Positions 25,086 to 33,391 are shown, counted from the first letter of the stretch. The stretch is 64,000 nucleotides of DNA from PALSA-911 sp963743035 (GCA_963743035.1 CAVUOB010000012.1:62001-126000), one strand, 5' to 3'. Notes: generated by a model from the letters alone, not told the origin. Program-made: numbers and translations.

Positions 25086-25835
25086 CTAGGGGCGGGCCGG
25101 CTGTTCCAGCAGTTCCTGCTGGGCCATGCCGGCGGCGTTCAGCCTTTCGCCGGATGCGCTCGCCAGCCGGGACAACAGAGCCTTGGCGCCCGCTTCCGAA
25201 GAGGCCGGATTTTGGCCGGTGATCAGATTACCGTCGACCACGGCGTAGGGCTGCCAGTCTTGCGTCTTGGCGTAGACGCCGCCGTTCTGCGTCAGCGACT
25301 CTTCCACCAGGAACGGAACGACATGCGTCAGTCCCACCGCCTCCTCCTCCGTGTTGGCGAAGCCGGTCACGGATCTGTCCTTGACGAGCGGAGAGCCATC
25401 GGGGGCGCGGGCGTGACGGAACACGCCCGGCGCATGGCACACGGCCGCGATTACCTTTCCGGCTCTGAACATATCCTCGATCAGATGGATCGAGTCCTGG
25501 TCCTCGGCCAGGTCCCACAGGGGGCCGTGGCCGCCGGGGTAGAAGACGGCGTCGTAGTGCCCGGCGGAAACACTGGACAGTCGGATCGTATTCGCGAGGG
25601 CGGTCTGGGCGTCCCGATCGGCCTTGAAGCGGGTGGTTGCCGTCGTTTGCAATCCAGGCTCATCGCTCTTGGGGTCGATTGGCGGCTGTCCGCCTCCAGG
25701 TGACGCCAATGTGATGTCGGCGCCAGCATCCCTGAACACGTAATAGGGGGCGGCGAATTCCTCCAGCCAAAACCCGGTTTTCCGGCCGGTGTCACCGAGC
25801 CGATCGTGCGATGTCAAGACCATGAGTATATGCAC
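25086..25835 (-). CDS. DJ-1/PfpI-family protein (Hsp31-like, class I glutamine amidotransferase fold)
   Basis: About 249 residues, longer than the PfpI at 22423 and of the Hsp31/HchA-like subgroup. The nucleophile elbow is KVIAAVCHAPGVFRHARAPD with Glu and His partners (TGFWLEEFAAPYYVF; YPGGHGPLWDL). GTG at 25833-25835 is proposed as start because GCGGGG lies about 7 bases before it and the product then starts HILMVLTSHDRLGDTGRKTG; ATG at 25823 is the alternative. It is the first gene of the minus-strand run toward 20113 and has a perfect FixK/FNR-type palindrome 91-104 bases upstream (25926-25939). Confidence 0.86.
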   Translation of the reverse strand: MHILMVLTSHDRLGDTGRKTGFWLEEFAAPYYVFRDAGADITLASPGGGQPPIDPKSDEPGLQTTATTRFKADRDAQTALANTIRLSSVSAGHYDAVFYPGGHGPLWDLAEDQDSIHLIEDMFRAGKVIAAVCHAPGVFRHARAPDGSPLVKDRSVTGFANTEEEAVGLTHVVPFLVEESLTQNGGVYAKTQDWQPYAVVDGNLITGQNPASSEAGAKALLSRLASASGERLNAAGMAQQELLEQPARP

Positions 25836-25925
25836 GGCAAACCCCGCTAAATCTGCCGGCCGCCCGGGCAAACCGGGCCTGGGCCGTTCCGAGGGGAGGT
25901 CTAGATGCAGGTCTCGCGCGACGCC

Positions 25926-25939
25926 TTGACGGGCGTCAA
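25926..25939. promoter_or_regulatory. FixK/FNR-type palindrome between the DJ-1 gene and the histidine kinase gene
   Basis: TTGACGGGCGTCAA fits TTGAC-N4-GTCAA. Toward the minus-strand stress genes the predicted start is near 25891 (TAGACC at the -10 position), 56 bases before the GTG of the DJ-1 gene. Toward the kinase gene on the plus strand it would be near 25974. It could serve both directions. Confidence 0.62.
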
Positions 25940-26126
25940 ATACGTGGAGACTTTTCGGCCGCGAGGGTCCAAGGAGATGGTCGTTGTGGTTCCCGTTCCC
26001 TCACAATAGCTTTGGTTGTAGCTTGGCTAGACGCCGTGACGCCCCCGGGCGCGCAGGTGATCGCCAATGTTTTGCGGAGCGCAGGCAAGAAGACCGTCTT
26101 TTCGGTGGCAGGCAAGGGAGGCGCGC

Positions 26127-27476
26127 ATGTCCGGTTTCGCTGCGTTGAAGGCTGATGCGACGCTCGACGGATCGTCGGCGTTTTTGGGCACATTCACCGC
26201 CAACCGGTCGTCCAACGGCGCGATGCCATCGGAAACCGACGCCGTTCTTGCCAGCATGTTGGCCACGTGCGGCGACTGCATAAAGATCCTCGATCTCCAG
26301 GGCAGGGTGCTGTTCACCAACGATGCGGGTCTGCGGATGATGGAGTTTGACGATTTCAGCCTGCTCGAGGGACGGCGCTGGACCGATTTCATGGTTGGCG
26401 AAGCCGCCGCCGCGGACGACGCGTTGGCTCGGGCAGCGCGGGGAGAGACCGCCAGGTTTCTTCTGGAGGCGCGCAGTGCAAAGGGGAATGTGCGCTACTG
26501 GGACGTGCTTATTACGCCTATCCGCGACCATCGGGGCCGTCCGGCTCAGGTTTTCGCCATCGCCCGGAACATGACCGAACAGCGTCTGTTAGAGCAGCAG
26601 AAGGAACGGCTTCTCGACGAGTTGCGGCAGGCCAACGAGACGCTGGAACGAAGGGTGCTCGAGCGCACCGCGGAACTGGCCGCCGCGAACCAGCGGCTGG
26701 CGGCCGAAATGGCCGAGCACAAGCGCATGGACGCGCGGCTGCAGGAACTCCAGGCCGAGCTTTTCCACGCGGCCCGGCTCAGTGCCGCCGGCCAGATGGC
26801 GGCCAGCCTGGCGCATGAACTCAACCAACCGCTGACCGCGATGACGAGTTCCATCGGCGCCGCCCGCCGCCTGCTCACCGACGGCGAAGTCGATCTGCCG
26901 ACCACGCAGGAGGTGATCGACGAAGCCGCGGGCCAAGCCCGACGGGCTGGGCAGATCATTCGCCGGCTGCGCGACTTCGTCGCCCGCGGCGAGACGGAGA
27001 AGCGCTTCGAAAGCGTCACCACGATGGTCGAGGAGGCGGGCGCACTGTCACTGGTGGGCGCGGACACTCTGGGTGTGACGACACGCTTCGGTTTCGACCC
27101 GAACGTATCGGCGGCGTTCGTGGATCGTATCCAGATCCAGCAGGTTCTCGTCAATCTGATGCGCAATGCGACCGAGGCGATGGCGGGGCGGCCCGAGCGC
27201 AGGCTTGCGGTGAGTACGGCGCTGACCGGTGACGGCATGGTCGAGATCGCCGTCGCCGACACCGGGCCGGGCCTGCCCAAGCAGGTCGCCGATCACCTGT
27301 TCGAGCCGTTCGTTTCCACCAAGCGAAACGGCATGGGGCTCGGCCTGTCGATCTGCCGTTCCATCGTCGAAGCGCATGGTGGCCGGCTTTGGAGCGAGGC
27401 CAACCCAGGCGGCGGCACGGTATTTCGCTTCACAATCGCAACGGCCATCACGGAGCACGAGGCCGGTGCCTGCTGA
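26127..27476 (+). CDS. PAS-domain sensor histidine kinase (FixL-like architecture)
   Basis: A 449-residue soluble kinase. One PAS domain lies at about residues 45-150 (CGDCIKILDLQGRVLFTNDA to QVFAIARNMTEQR), followed by a coiled-coil linker (ERLLDELRQANETLERRVLE). The dimerisation and phosphoacceptor box is MAASLAHELNQPLTAM, and the ATPase domain has LVNLMRNATEAM (N box), ADTGPGLPKQV (G1) and KRNGMGLGLSICRS (G2). No membrane helix is present. The layout and the overlapping FixJ-like regulator resemble FixLJ, but the heme-binding histidine context of FixL is not visible, so the signal is unknown. The start follows GGGAGG. A FixK-type site lies 190 bases upstream. Confidence 0.9.
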   Translation: MSGFAALKADATLDGSSAFLGTFTANRSSNGAMPSETDAVLASMLATCGDCIKILDLQGRVLFTNDAGLRMMEFDDFSLLEGRRWTDFMVGEAAAADDALARAARGETARFLLEARSAKGNVRYWDVLITPIRDHRGRPAQVFAIARNMTEQRLLEQQKERLLDELRQANETLERRVLERTAELAAANQRLAAEMAEHKRMDARLQELQAELFHAARLSAAGQMAASLAHELNQPLTAMTSSIGAARRLLTDGEVDLPTTQEVIDEAAGQARRAGQIIRRLRDFVARGETEKRFESVTTMVEEAGALSLVGADTLGVTTRFGFDPNVSAAFVDRIQIQQVLVNLMRNATEAMAGRPERRLAVSTALTGDGMVEIAVADTGPGLPKQVADHLFEPFVSTKRNGMGLGLSICRSIVEAHGGRLWSEANPGGGTVFRFTIATAITEHEAGAC

Positions 27477-28110
27477 GCGCACCATCCACGTTGTCGACGA
27501 CGATGCCGGTGTCCGCCGTGCGCTGGAGCGTCTGTTGCGCGCGGGCGGCTTCACGCCGATTACGTACGCGACGTCGCTCGCCTTTCTCGACGCGCCGCAA
27601 ACCCTGTCGGCTGGTTGCCTGCTTCTCGACGTCAGGATGCCGGGAATGGACGGCTTGCAGCTTCAGGAAAGGCTCAATGAGCTTGGGCGCCGTATTCCGG
27701 TGATCATCATGACGGGAAACGGCGACATCCAGACCGCGGTGCGGGCGATGAAGGCTGGCGCGGTCGATTTTATCGAGAAGCCCTTCGACGATGACGCTCT
27801 GCTCGCCGCCATCGAGGCTGCGCTGGCGATGACCGCGCAAATCGACCGGGAACAAGCCTCGGTGCGGGCGGCCGAGCGTCTTGCCGATCTCAGCGCGCGC
27901 GAGCGCGAGGTGCTGGACGCACTGGTGGCCGGTCATCCGAACAAGGTGATTGCCGGCGATCTCGGGATCAGCGTTCGGACGGTCGAGGTGCATCGGGCGC
28001 GGATGCTTCAGCGGCTCGGGACGCGGCGCCTTGCCGATGCCATCCGTCTTGCGGTGATCGCATCCCTGGCCGCCGCACCGCTCCAGGAGCCCCCCACTGA
28101 AGCTCAGTGA
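27466..28110 (+). CDS. FixJ-family response regulator
   Basis: A 214-residue two-domain regulator. The receiver has acidic residues in HVVDDDAGVRRAL, phosphoacceptor Asp55 in CLLLDVRMPGMDG, Thr in IIMTGNGDIQTAV and Lys105 in FIEKPFDDDALL. The C-terminal LuxR-type HTH reads LSAREREVLDALVAGHPNKV, GISVRTVEVHRARMLQRLG. It starts with GTG at 27466, overlapping the last 11 bases of the kinase gene, so the two are translated together and are almost certainly partners. The 'TxxSVRTVEVHR' helix is that of FixJ. It probably activates the Crp/Fnr regulator encoded opposite to it, by analogy with FixJ-fixK. Confidence 0.9.
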   Translation: MPAERTIHVVDDDAGVRRALERLLRAGGFTPITYATSLAFLDAPQTLSAGCLLLDVRMPGMDGLQLQERLNELGRRIPVIIMTGNGDIQTAVRAMKAGAVDFIEKPFDDDALLAAIEAALAMTAQIDREQASVRAAERLADLSAREREVLDALVAGHPNKVIAGDLGISVRTVEVHRARMLQRLGTRRLADAIRLAVIASLAAAPLQEPPTEAQ

Positions 28111-28801
28111 CGACCGGTTCTCTGACTTCCAGTGCGGCACGGTCGACGATCCTAATTTCCCGGCGCCCCGAAAATGCGATCGCGCCGCGACGACGCAGTG
28201 CCGTCAGCGATCGGCTGACCGTCTCGACCGACATAACGAGATAGTCGGCGATGTCATAGCGAGACATCGGCAGGTCGAATCGGCAGCGGTCGTCAATCGA
28301 CAGTCGGTCCGCCATGTCGAGAAGGAATGCGCTGACCTTCCCGACGGCGGAGGCCCGGCCGAGGATCAGGATCTGTCTTTGCAGGCGGTGGGCGCCGGCG
28401 AGCGTAAGATCGCGGAACTCGCCTCCCAGACCAGCTGCGGAGCCGGCGAGCTGTTTGATCGCCCGCCTTGGGAACGAAGCGACGATCGTATCATCGGTGA
28501 TGGCCTCGACAGCGAACTCTTCGTGGGCAGTGGTCGGACCGAAGACGTCCCCCGGCAGGATGAAGTCGATGATCTGCCGCTGCCCGTCAACCCGGGACGC
28601 GCATTGCCGCGCCGCTCCACGAACGATCTGGTGCCAGCATTCCTGTGCCCCGCCCGGGTTTGCAATCGACTGGTCTCGCCCACACCGGGCGAAAGACGCG
28701 ACGCCGGAAAAGCGGCCAAGCAGGCCGGCCTCGCGGGCGGTGAATTGTTGCAAGCGGTTGGCCGGCCCGTTCGTGCGGACTGGCACTGCGGCGAACTGCA
28801 T
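27968..28801 (-). CDS. Crp/Fnr-family regulator (FixK-like)
   Basis: A 277-residue protein with an N-terminal cyclic-nucleotide-binding-like fold (GQRQIIDFILPGDVFG; DDTIVASFPRRAIKQL) and a C-terminal winged HTH: RYDIADYLVMSVETVSRSLT then LRRRGAIAFSGRREIRIVD. The E-SR residues of 'VETVSR' are those that read TTGAT half sites in FNR and FixK. Cysteines are at about 40, 55 and 67, not in the N-terminal Fe-S arrangement of FNR, so it is FixK-like rather than a direct oxygen sensor. The start has GGGAGG five bases upstream. The last 45 residues are extra to the family, and the gene overlaps the FixJ-like gene tail to tail by 143 bases. Confidence 0.85.
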   Translation of the reverse strand: MQFAAVPVRTNGPANRLQQFTAREAGLLGRFSGVASFARCGRDQSIANPGGAQECWHQIVRGAARQCASRVDGQRQIIDFILPGDVFGPTTAHEEFAVEAITDDTIVASFPRRAIKQLAGSAAGLGGEFRDLTLAGAHRLQRQILILGRASAVGKVSAFLLDMADRLSIDDRCRFDLPMSRYDIADYLVMSVETVSRSLTALRRRGAIAFSGRREIRIVDRAALEVREPVVTELQWGAPGAVRRPGMRSPQDGWHRQGAASRAAEASAPDAPRPSER

Positions 28802-28915
28802 CGTGGCCTCCCGTGCGCTGAAAGCAACCGCTATCCGTGGGGGGAACATGACACCAGGCCGATACCGCGGGAATTCGGCAATACTTCGTACGCAGAAATA
28901 CGTAACGGCGCGGGC

Positions 28916-29731
28916 TCAGCCGCTCAACGTGCAAGCTGGCAAGGTGAACCCGACCTCACTCGCGCCTGCGCTTCCGGCGCTCGCCCATATGTTTCCGCCA
29001 TATGCCTGGAGAATCGACCTGCTGACCCAAAGTCCGAGACCGAAATGCCCCGGCTTGGTCGTGACGAACATATCGAACATGCGTTCCAGGTTTTCCCTCG
29101 CTATTCCAGGCCCCTGGTCCTCCAACGTGACGGCAACACGACCGCTTTCGTCGAGCCGAGACCTGATCGTCAGCCGCCGTGCGTCATCCGGCGCCGTTTC
29201 CATCGCCTCGATCGCATTGCAGACGAGGTTGTAGACGACCGTCTGAAATCGGACATTGTTACCGGAGACGGGCGGCAAATCCGGGTGCAAGTCGGTGCTG
29301 ACGACGACGGCGTGCCAGGCAAAGTCCGGTTGAGCAAGCGACAGCACCTCCTCGATGACGCGGTTGATGTCGACCGACTGCCGCTCGGAACGCCCGTCTT
29401 GGAGGCGGGCCCGCATACCTCCGACGACATCGCTGGCGCGTCTGCCGTCGCGCGCGATATCGACGAGCGCTGCCCGCACATCGCCCAGGCGCTCGTTGGT
29501 AATTCTTGCCTGGCCGGGCTCGAGCGGTGCCAGCAAGCGCGAGCATGCGTTGGCGTTCGCGACGATGGCGGTGAGAGGCTGGCTGATCTCGTGGGCGATG
29601 AACATCACCAGCTCGGCGAAAGAGGTGGCCTGCGCCGCTCGCAACAATGTATGGCGTGCTGGCTGGAAGCCTTCTCGGGAGAGCCCTGGCTGACGTCCTC
29701 CGGAGGATCCGAAATCTGATTGTCGGCTCAT
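28916..29731 (-). CDS. Histidine kinase without sensor domain
   Basis: A 271-residue kinase core. The phosphoacceptor region is ELVMFIAHEISQPLTAIVAN, the N box VVYNLVCNAIEAMETA, the G1 box LEDQGPGIARENLERMFDMF and the G2 box KPGHFGLGLWVSRSIL. The N-terminus (MSRQSDFGSSGGRQPGLSRE) is short and disordered, with no PAS, GAF or membrane segment. It therefore either senses through a partner or is cytoplasmic and constitutive. No receiver gene is beside it except the FixJ-like one on the other strand, for which it may be a second kinase. It is 114 bases upstream of the Crp/Fnr gene in the same direction, possibly one operon. Confidence 0.85.
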   Translation of the reverse strand: MSRQSDFGSSGGRQPGLSREGFQPARHTLLRAAQATSFAELVMFIAHEISQPLTAIVANANACSRLLAPLEPGQARITNERLGDVRAALVDIARDGRRASDVVGGMRARLQDGRSERQSVDINRVIEEVLSLAQPDFAWHAVVVSTDLHPDLPPVSGNNVRFQTVVYNLVCNAIEAMETAPDDARRLTIRSRLDESGRVAVTLEDQGPGIARENLERMFDMFVTTKPGHFGLGLWVSRSILQAYGGNIWASAGSAGASEVGFTLPACTLSG

Positions 29732-29939
29732 CTACGCTCGTTCGATTGATAGCCTCGTCCAGCCGCGCGGCGCCGGCCGCTACGACATCGCGGCCGGTCG
29801 GAGCGATGGGCTGTGAGGGTAGGTTGGTAAAATCGGATAGTCATCCGATTGCGATCATCCAAATGGATGAATAGGCTAGCGCACGCGCGCCCGGCATCGG
29901 TCCGGACCGCGCATTACCTCGCGAACACCGGGTGTCCAC

Positions 29940-31061
29940 GTGCCAGCTGACCCGCTCAATCGCATCGTCTCGCGAATCCACGACGCGGCGCTCGAGCCGC
30001 GCTTGTGGCCGGTCGTCCTGCAGTCGCTCACCGACGCGACCGGGGCGATCGGAGCCGCGTATATCGTCCGAAACACGCGGACCGGCAGGGTCGATTGGGC
30101 CAACTTCTCCGGCCCCAGCACCGAATACAGATCAGACTACGTCACCCACTTTTCGGCGCTGGATCCCTTCCCCGACCTTTTTACGGGCAATGAAGCGACC
30201 TGGATGCGGCTCTCCGATAGCTTGCCCGCGCCGGTGTTGCGCCAGAATGAATGGTACAATGATTTTGTGCTGAAATGCGGGGTCGGAGACATCATCGCAG
30301 CTCAGATCAGCAATACTGGGTCGCACACGGTCGTTTTCGGCCTCCACGAAGCGATTGGAGGAAAGCCGCTTCGTACACAACTCGCCAAGCGTCTGGATCA
30401 ACTACTCGAACCACTCGGCAAGGCCGCCGAGGCGCAGCTCAGGTTGCGGGAGCTGGGATGGAAGTCCGCGATCGCCGTTCGTGCGCTGGATCAGCTCTCG
30501 ACCGGCGTCATCGTCGCCGACCGCAATGGCTGGGTTATCGGAATGAACGGCTTGGCCGAGCGGATCGTCCGGCGCGCCGACGGGCTCGTGGTCCGCAACG
30601 GCAGGCTCGGCGCGCTGCGGGTGTTCGAGGACGCCAAGCTGGCGGCCTCGCTCGCCTCGGCGACAAAAGCGGAGGCGGCGGCCAGCAACCGGGTCCTCGT
30701 CGGCCGGCGCGGCAGCATGCGCAACTACATGCTCACCGTGACCCCACTGGGTGTCGATCTCGGCTTCTACACCGACCCGATGGCACTCATCCTCGTCGTC
30801 GACCCCGAGGCGCGATCGCCCAAGGCCAGCGACCTCTCCGGCTATTTCGGGCTATCCCAAGCGGAGGGCCGGCTTGCCATTCAGCTCATGTCCGGCAAGC
30901 AGCTGCGCGCCATCTCGGCGGATAGCGGCGTCGCGATCTCGACGTTGCGCTCCCAGTTACGTTCGATTCTCAGAAAGGTCGGGGTCGAGCGGCAGGCCGA
31001 TCTTCTGCGTCTCCTCGCCAGCGTCCCGTCCTTCCCGACCGGGGACGCCGGCCCGGAGTGA
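29940..31061 (+). CDS. LuxR-type HTH transcriptional regulator
   Basis: A 373-residue protein with a GTG start (VPADPLNRIVSRIHDAALEP). The N-terminal two thirds form a PAS/GAF-like sensory region of the type found in many stand-alone proteobacterial LuxR proteins (LWPVVLQSLTDATGAIGAAY; SALDPFPDLFTGNEATWMRL; LDQLSTGVIVADRNGWVIGM). The C-terminal HTH reads YFGLSQAEGRLAIQLMSGKQ then SGVAISTLRSQLRSILRKVG, where the recognition helix is LuxR-like with Leu for Val. It lacks an acyl-homoserine-lactone domain. It stands alone between the kinase gene (divergent) and an IS3 element, and may govern the stress block or a gene displaced by that IS. Confidence 0.82.
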   Translation: MPADPLNRIVSRIHDAALEPRLWPVVLQSLTDATGAIGAAYIVRNTRTGRVDWANFSGPSTEYRSDYVTHFSALDPFPDLFTGNEATWMRLSDSLPAPVLRQNEWYNDFVLKCGVGDIIAAQISNTGSHTVVFGLHEAIGGKPLRTQLAKRLDQLLEPLGKAAEAQLRLRELGWKSAIAVRALDQLSTGVIVADRNGWVIGMNGLAERIVRRADGLVVRNGRLGALRVFEDAKLAASLASATKAEAAASNRVLVGRRGSMRNYMLTVTPLGVDLGFYTDPMALILVVDPEARSPKASDLSGYFGLSQAEGRLAIQLMSGKQLRAISADSGVAISTLRSQLRSILRKVGVERQADLLRLLASVPSFPTGDAGPE

Positions 31062-31111
31062 GCCGGGTCGTCCGCTGGGTGGCGGAAACGCACACCGAAC
31101 CTGCCGTTCCT

Positions 31112-31125
31112 TTGACCGTCGTCAA
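31112..31125. promoter_or_regulatory. Orphan FixK/FNR-type palindrome at the IS3 boundary
   Basis: TTGACCGTCGTCAA fits TTGAC-N4-GTCAA. It lies 50 bases after the LuxR-type gene and 30 bases before the IS3 end at 31156, so the gene it once served on the plus strand was probably cut off by the IS. Confidence 0.5.
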
Positions 31126-31216
31126 CGCTTCCCGCAGTCGCACCCGCTAAAGCTCTGAAGCGTCCCGGGTTTCCCGGAGGCAGTTTTGTTTGAGTCATGC
31201 ACCATATCGAGGTTCT

Positions 31217-32030
31217 CTATGGTGCATAGTAATTGGCTTCGGCCACGGCGGGCGGGATATGGCCGATGGGGCCGAAGAGGCGGTGATTGTTGAACCAGTC
31301 GACCCAGCGCAGGGTTGCCATTTCCACCGCCGAAGCGCTGGGCCAATGACTGCTGCCGCCAGATGACCTCGGCTTTGTAGAGACCGTTGATCGTCTCGGC
31401 TAAGGCGTTGTCATAGGAATCGCCGACGCTGCCGACCGAGGGCACCAGCTTGGCTTCGGCCAGACGTTGGGTGTAGTTCATGGCAAGGTATTGCACGCCC
31501 CTGTCGCTGTGGTGGATCAGTTCGTCCTCGGGTCCGGGCCTGCGGGCGTGGATTGCCTGCTCCAGGGCGTCGAGCACGAAGCCCGCCGTGGCCGAAGTGC
31601 CGACCTTCCAGCCAACGATCCGCCGGGCGTATGCATCGATGGCGAAGGCCACGTAGACGAAGCCCGCCCAAGTGTGGACGTAGGTGAAGTCGACCACCCA
31701 CAGGGCGTTGGGCCGGGTGGCGCGGAACTCCCGGTTGACCTTGTCCAGCGGGCATGGCGCCTTGGGGTTGCTGACAGTCGTCACTGTCTTCTTGCCCCGA
31801 CGGACGCCTGCCAACCCCATGATCCGCATCAGCCGTTCCACGGTGTACTTGGCCACCTTGATCCCCTCGCGCCGCATCTGGTGCACGGGCCGAACGCCTG
31901 CCGGGATCGACAAGGCGCGCCGCATGTTCGTGCCAGGAGGAAGGGGCGACTGCCAGTTCGCGGCAGATCGGCTCGATTCCCAGTTCCTCGCGATGGGCGT
32001 CGATGAACGCCATCATCATCTCTCGCGGCG
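31217..32030 (-). pseudogene. IS3-family OrfB transposase, two frame lesions
   Basis: The N-terminus reads MAFIDAHREELGIEPICREL and ELAVAPSSWHEHAARLVDPG. A deletion of roughly 80-90 bases at about 31900 then removes the middle of the HTH_21 region and shifts frame to RREGIKVAKYTVERLMRIMG. The catalytic core follows (WVVDFTYVHTWAGFVYVAFA; ELIHHSDRGVQYLAMNYTQR; DSYDNALAETINGLYKAEVI). One more single-base shift at about 31350 moves the family end (WVDWFNNHRLFGPIGHIPPA ... YYAP, stop at 31217) out of frame. The Asp, Asp and Glu of the active site survive, but the protein cannot be made in one piece. Confidence 0.78.
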
Positions 32031-32336
32031 GTCGAGCTCCGCCATCGCAAAATACGCGGACGCCTTGCGCAGGATCTCGTTGGCCCGGCACAGTTCCTTC
32101 ACCTCGCGCTCCAGCTGCTTCAAGCGATCCTGGTCATTGGCGGCCAGCGCCGCTGGTCCCGCTCGTCGGCTCGCCTTATCGCGCCACCAGCGGCGCAGCG
32201 TCTCCGCCGTGCAGCCGATCTTCGCTGCAATCGACGTCATCGCTGCCCACTCCGAGCCGTAATCGGCCCGGTGCTCCCCAGCCATCCGCACCGCCCGTTC
32301 GCGGACCTCAGGCGAAAACTTGTTCCTTGTCGTCAT
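32016..32336 (-). CDS. IS3-family OrfA
   Basis: A 106-residue DNA-binding protein of the IS3 type: MTTRNKFSPEVRERAVRMAG, the HTH (SIAAKIGCTAETLRRWWRDK) and the leucine zipper (DQDRLKQLEREVKELCRANEILRKA, heptads of Leu/Val). It ends just inside the start of OrfB, which is normally joined to it by a -1 frameshift. OrfA is intact, but without a working OrfB it can at most bind the IS ends. Two ATGs in a row (32339 and 32336) begin the frame. Confidence 0.85.
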   Translation of the reverse strand: MTTRNKFSPEVRERAVRMAGEHRADYGSEWAAMTSIAAKIGCTAETLRRWWRDKASRRAGPAALAANDQDRLKQLEREVKELCRANEILRKASAYFAMAELDRRER

Positions 32337-32409
32337 CATAGCTCCTTCTCACAGTTAGGAGCCTCCGGAAAACCCGGGACGGTTCGCTTTGGCATCTTTC
32401 AGTCGCCTG

Positions 32410-33379
32410 TCAGCGGATGCGGAGTACGACCTTCCCCAGCACATGACCACGCGCCAGCCGAGAATGTGCGTTAGGTGCCTGGTCCAATGGGTACTCGGAA
32501 TTGATCGGTACCTGCAGTTTCATCGCCTCGATCGCCCGGCGCAGCTTCGTGAATTTGCTGATATCGCTGACAGCATCATAAGACGCCATCTTGATACCGG
32601 GGCGCAGCTTCGGTTCCGGCTCGATGCCATTCGGCCAGGCGACGCGACCGCCCTTATGGAGCGCGGCAATACAGGCTTCGAACGCCTCGCCACCAGCGAG
32701 CGCGAGGATCGCATCCAGCCCATCCGGCGCGAAATTGCGCGCCGCGGCCGCGACATCCTCATGCCGGCCGTCCACCACTTCGTCGGCGCCCAGCCGGCGT
32801 ACCAGCGCGACGCCATCCGGACCTGACGCAGAGGCCAGGACACGGGCGCCGCGCAGCTTGGCGAAATGCACCACCAGCGTTCCCACGCCGCCGGAGGCGC
32901 CGTGGACCAGCACCGACTCGTGGCGTCGCACGTGCAGGACGTCGTCGATGCCTTGCACAGCCGTAAGGCCCGTCGCGGGAATTGCGCCGGCCTCCCGCAG
33001 TGCAAGGCCACGCGGCACATGCGCGACGCGCTCAGCCAGGACCGCAACGTATTCTGCATAGAACCCGCCCTTCGGGTTGGCCCAGCTATACGAATAGACC
33101 TCGTCGCCTTCCTGGAAGCCGCGCACGCTCGATCCGACGGCCGCTATCCGCCCAGAGCCGTCCGTTCCCAGCACGAGCGGGAATTGCAGCACGGTATCCT
33201 CTGGGACCCACCCTGCCCTGATCTCAGCGTCCCACGAACCGACGCCCGCGGTGTGCACGGCGATCAGCACCTCCTCGTCACTCAGTTCAGGCACCGGCAG
33301 GTACATGGGACGTCAGTACCTCCGGGCCACCGAACCGGTCGATCGCAGCGGCGCGCATCGTTTCTGGGATGGTGTTCAT
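32410..33379 (-). pseudogene. NADPH:quinone oxidoreductase-like (MDR family), N-terminal frameshift
   Basis: The body is a 298-residue zinc-free medium-chain reductase: LPVPELSDEEVLIAVHTAGV, VLGTDGSGRIAAVGSSVRGF, and the NADPH motif VLVHGASGGVGTLVVHFAKL. The normal N-terminus is present upstream in another frame, from the ATG at 33379: NTIPETMRAAAIDRFGGPEV. The two parts are separated by one frame shift at about 33305-33315 (GACGTCCCATGTACC). As sequenced, either translation restarts at MYLPVPE (33306), giving a protein lacking the first beta strand, or the gene is broken. It starts 12 bases after the SDR gene, the third member of a dehydrogenase operon. Confidence 0.72.
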
Positions 33380-33391
33380 GCGTTGTGCCTT

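Larger units (their letters stand above)
31156..32386 (-). mobile_element. IS3-family element (about 1231 bp), inactive OrfB
   Basis: Imperfect terminal inverted repeats TGAAGCGTCCCGGGTTT (left, 31156) and the complement of CGAACCGTCCCGGGTTTT (right, 32386) bound OrfA and OrfB on the minus strand. No clear 3-bp target duplication is visible. An identical right-end fragment recurs at 35502-35591 in inverted orientation. Confidence 0.8.

Noticed and set aside
26127..27476. Calling the kinase FixL with a heme PAS domain
   Set aside because: The domain order fits, but the proximal-His and conserved Arg context of heme PAS domains is not visible.
27968..28801. Reading the Crp/Fnr protein as an oxygen-sensing FNR
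   Set aside because: The N-terminal cysteine cluster that binds the [4Fe-4S] centre is absent; the three cysteines are scattered (about 40, 55, 67).
29940..31061. Quorum-sensing LuxR receptor
   Set aside because: No autoinducer-binding domain signature is present and no LuxI-like gene is nearby.
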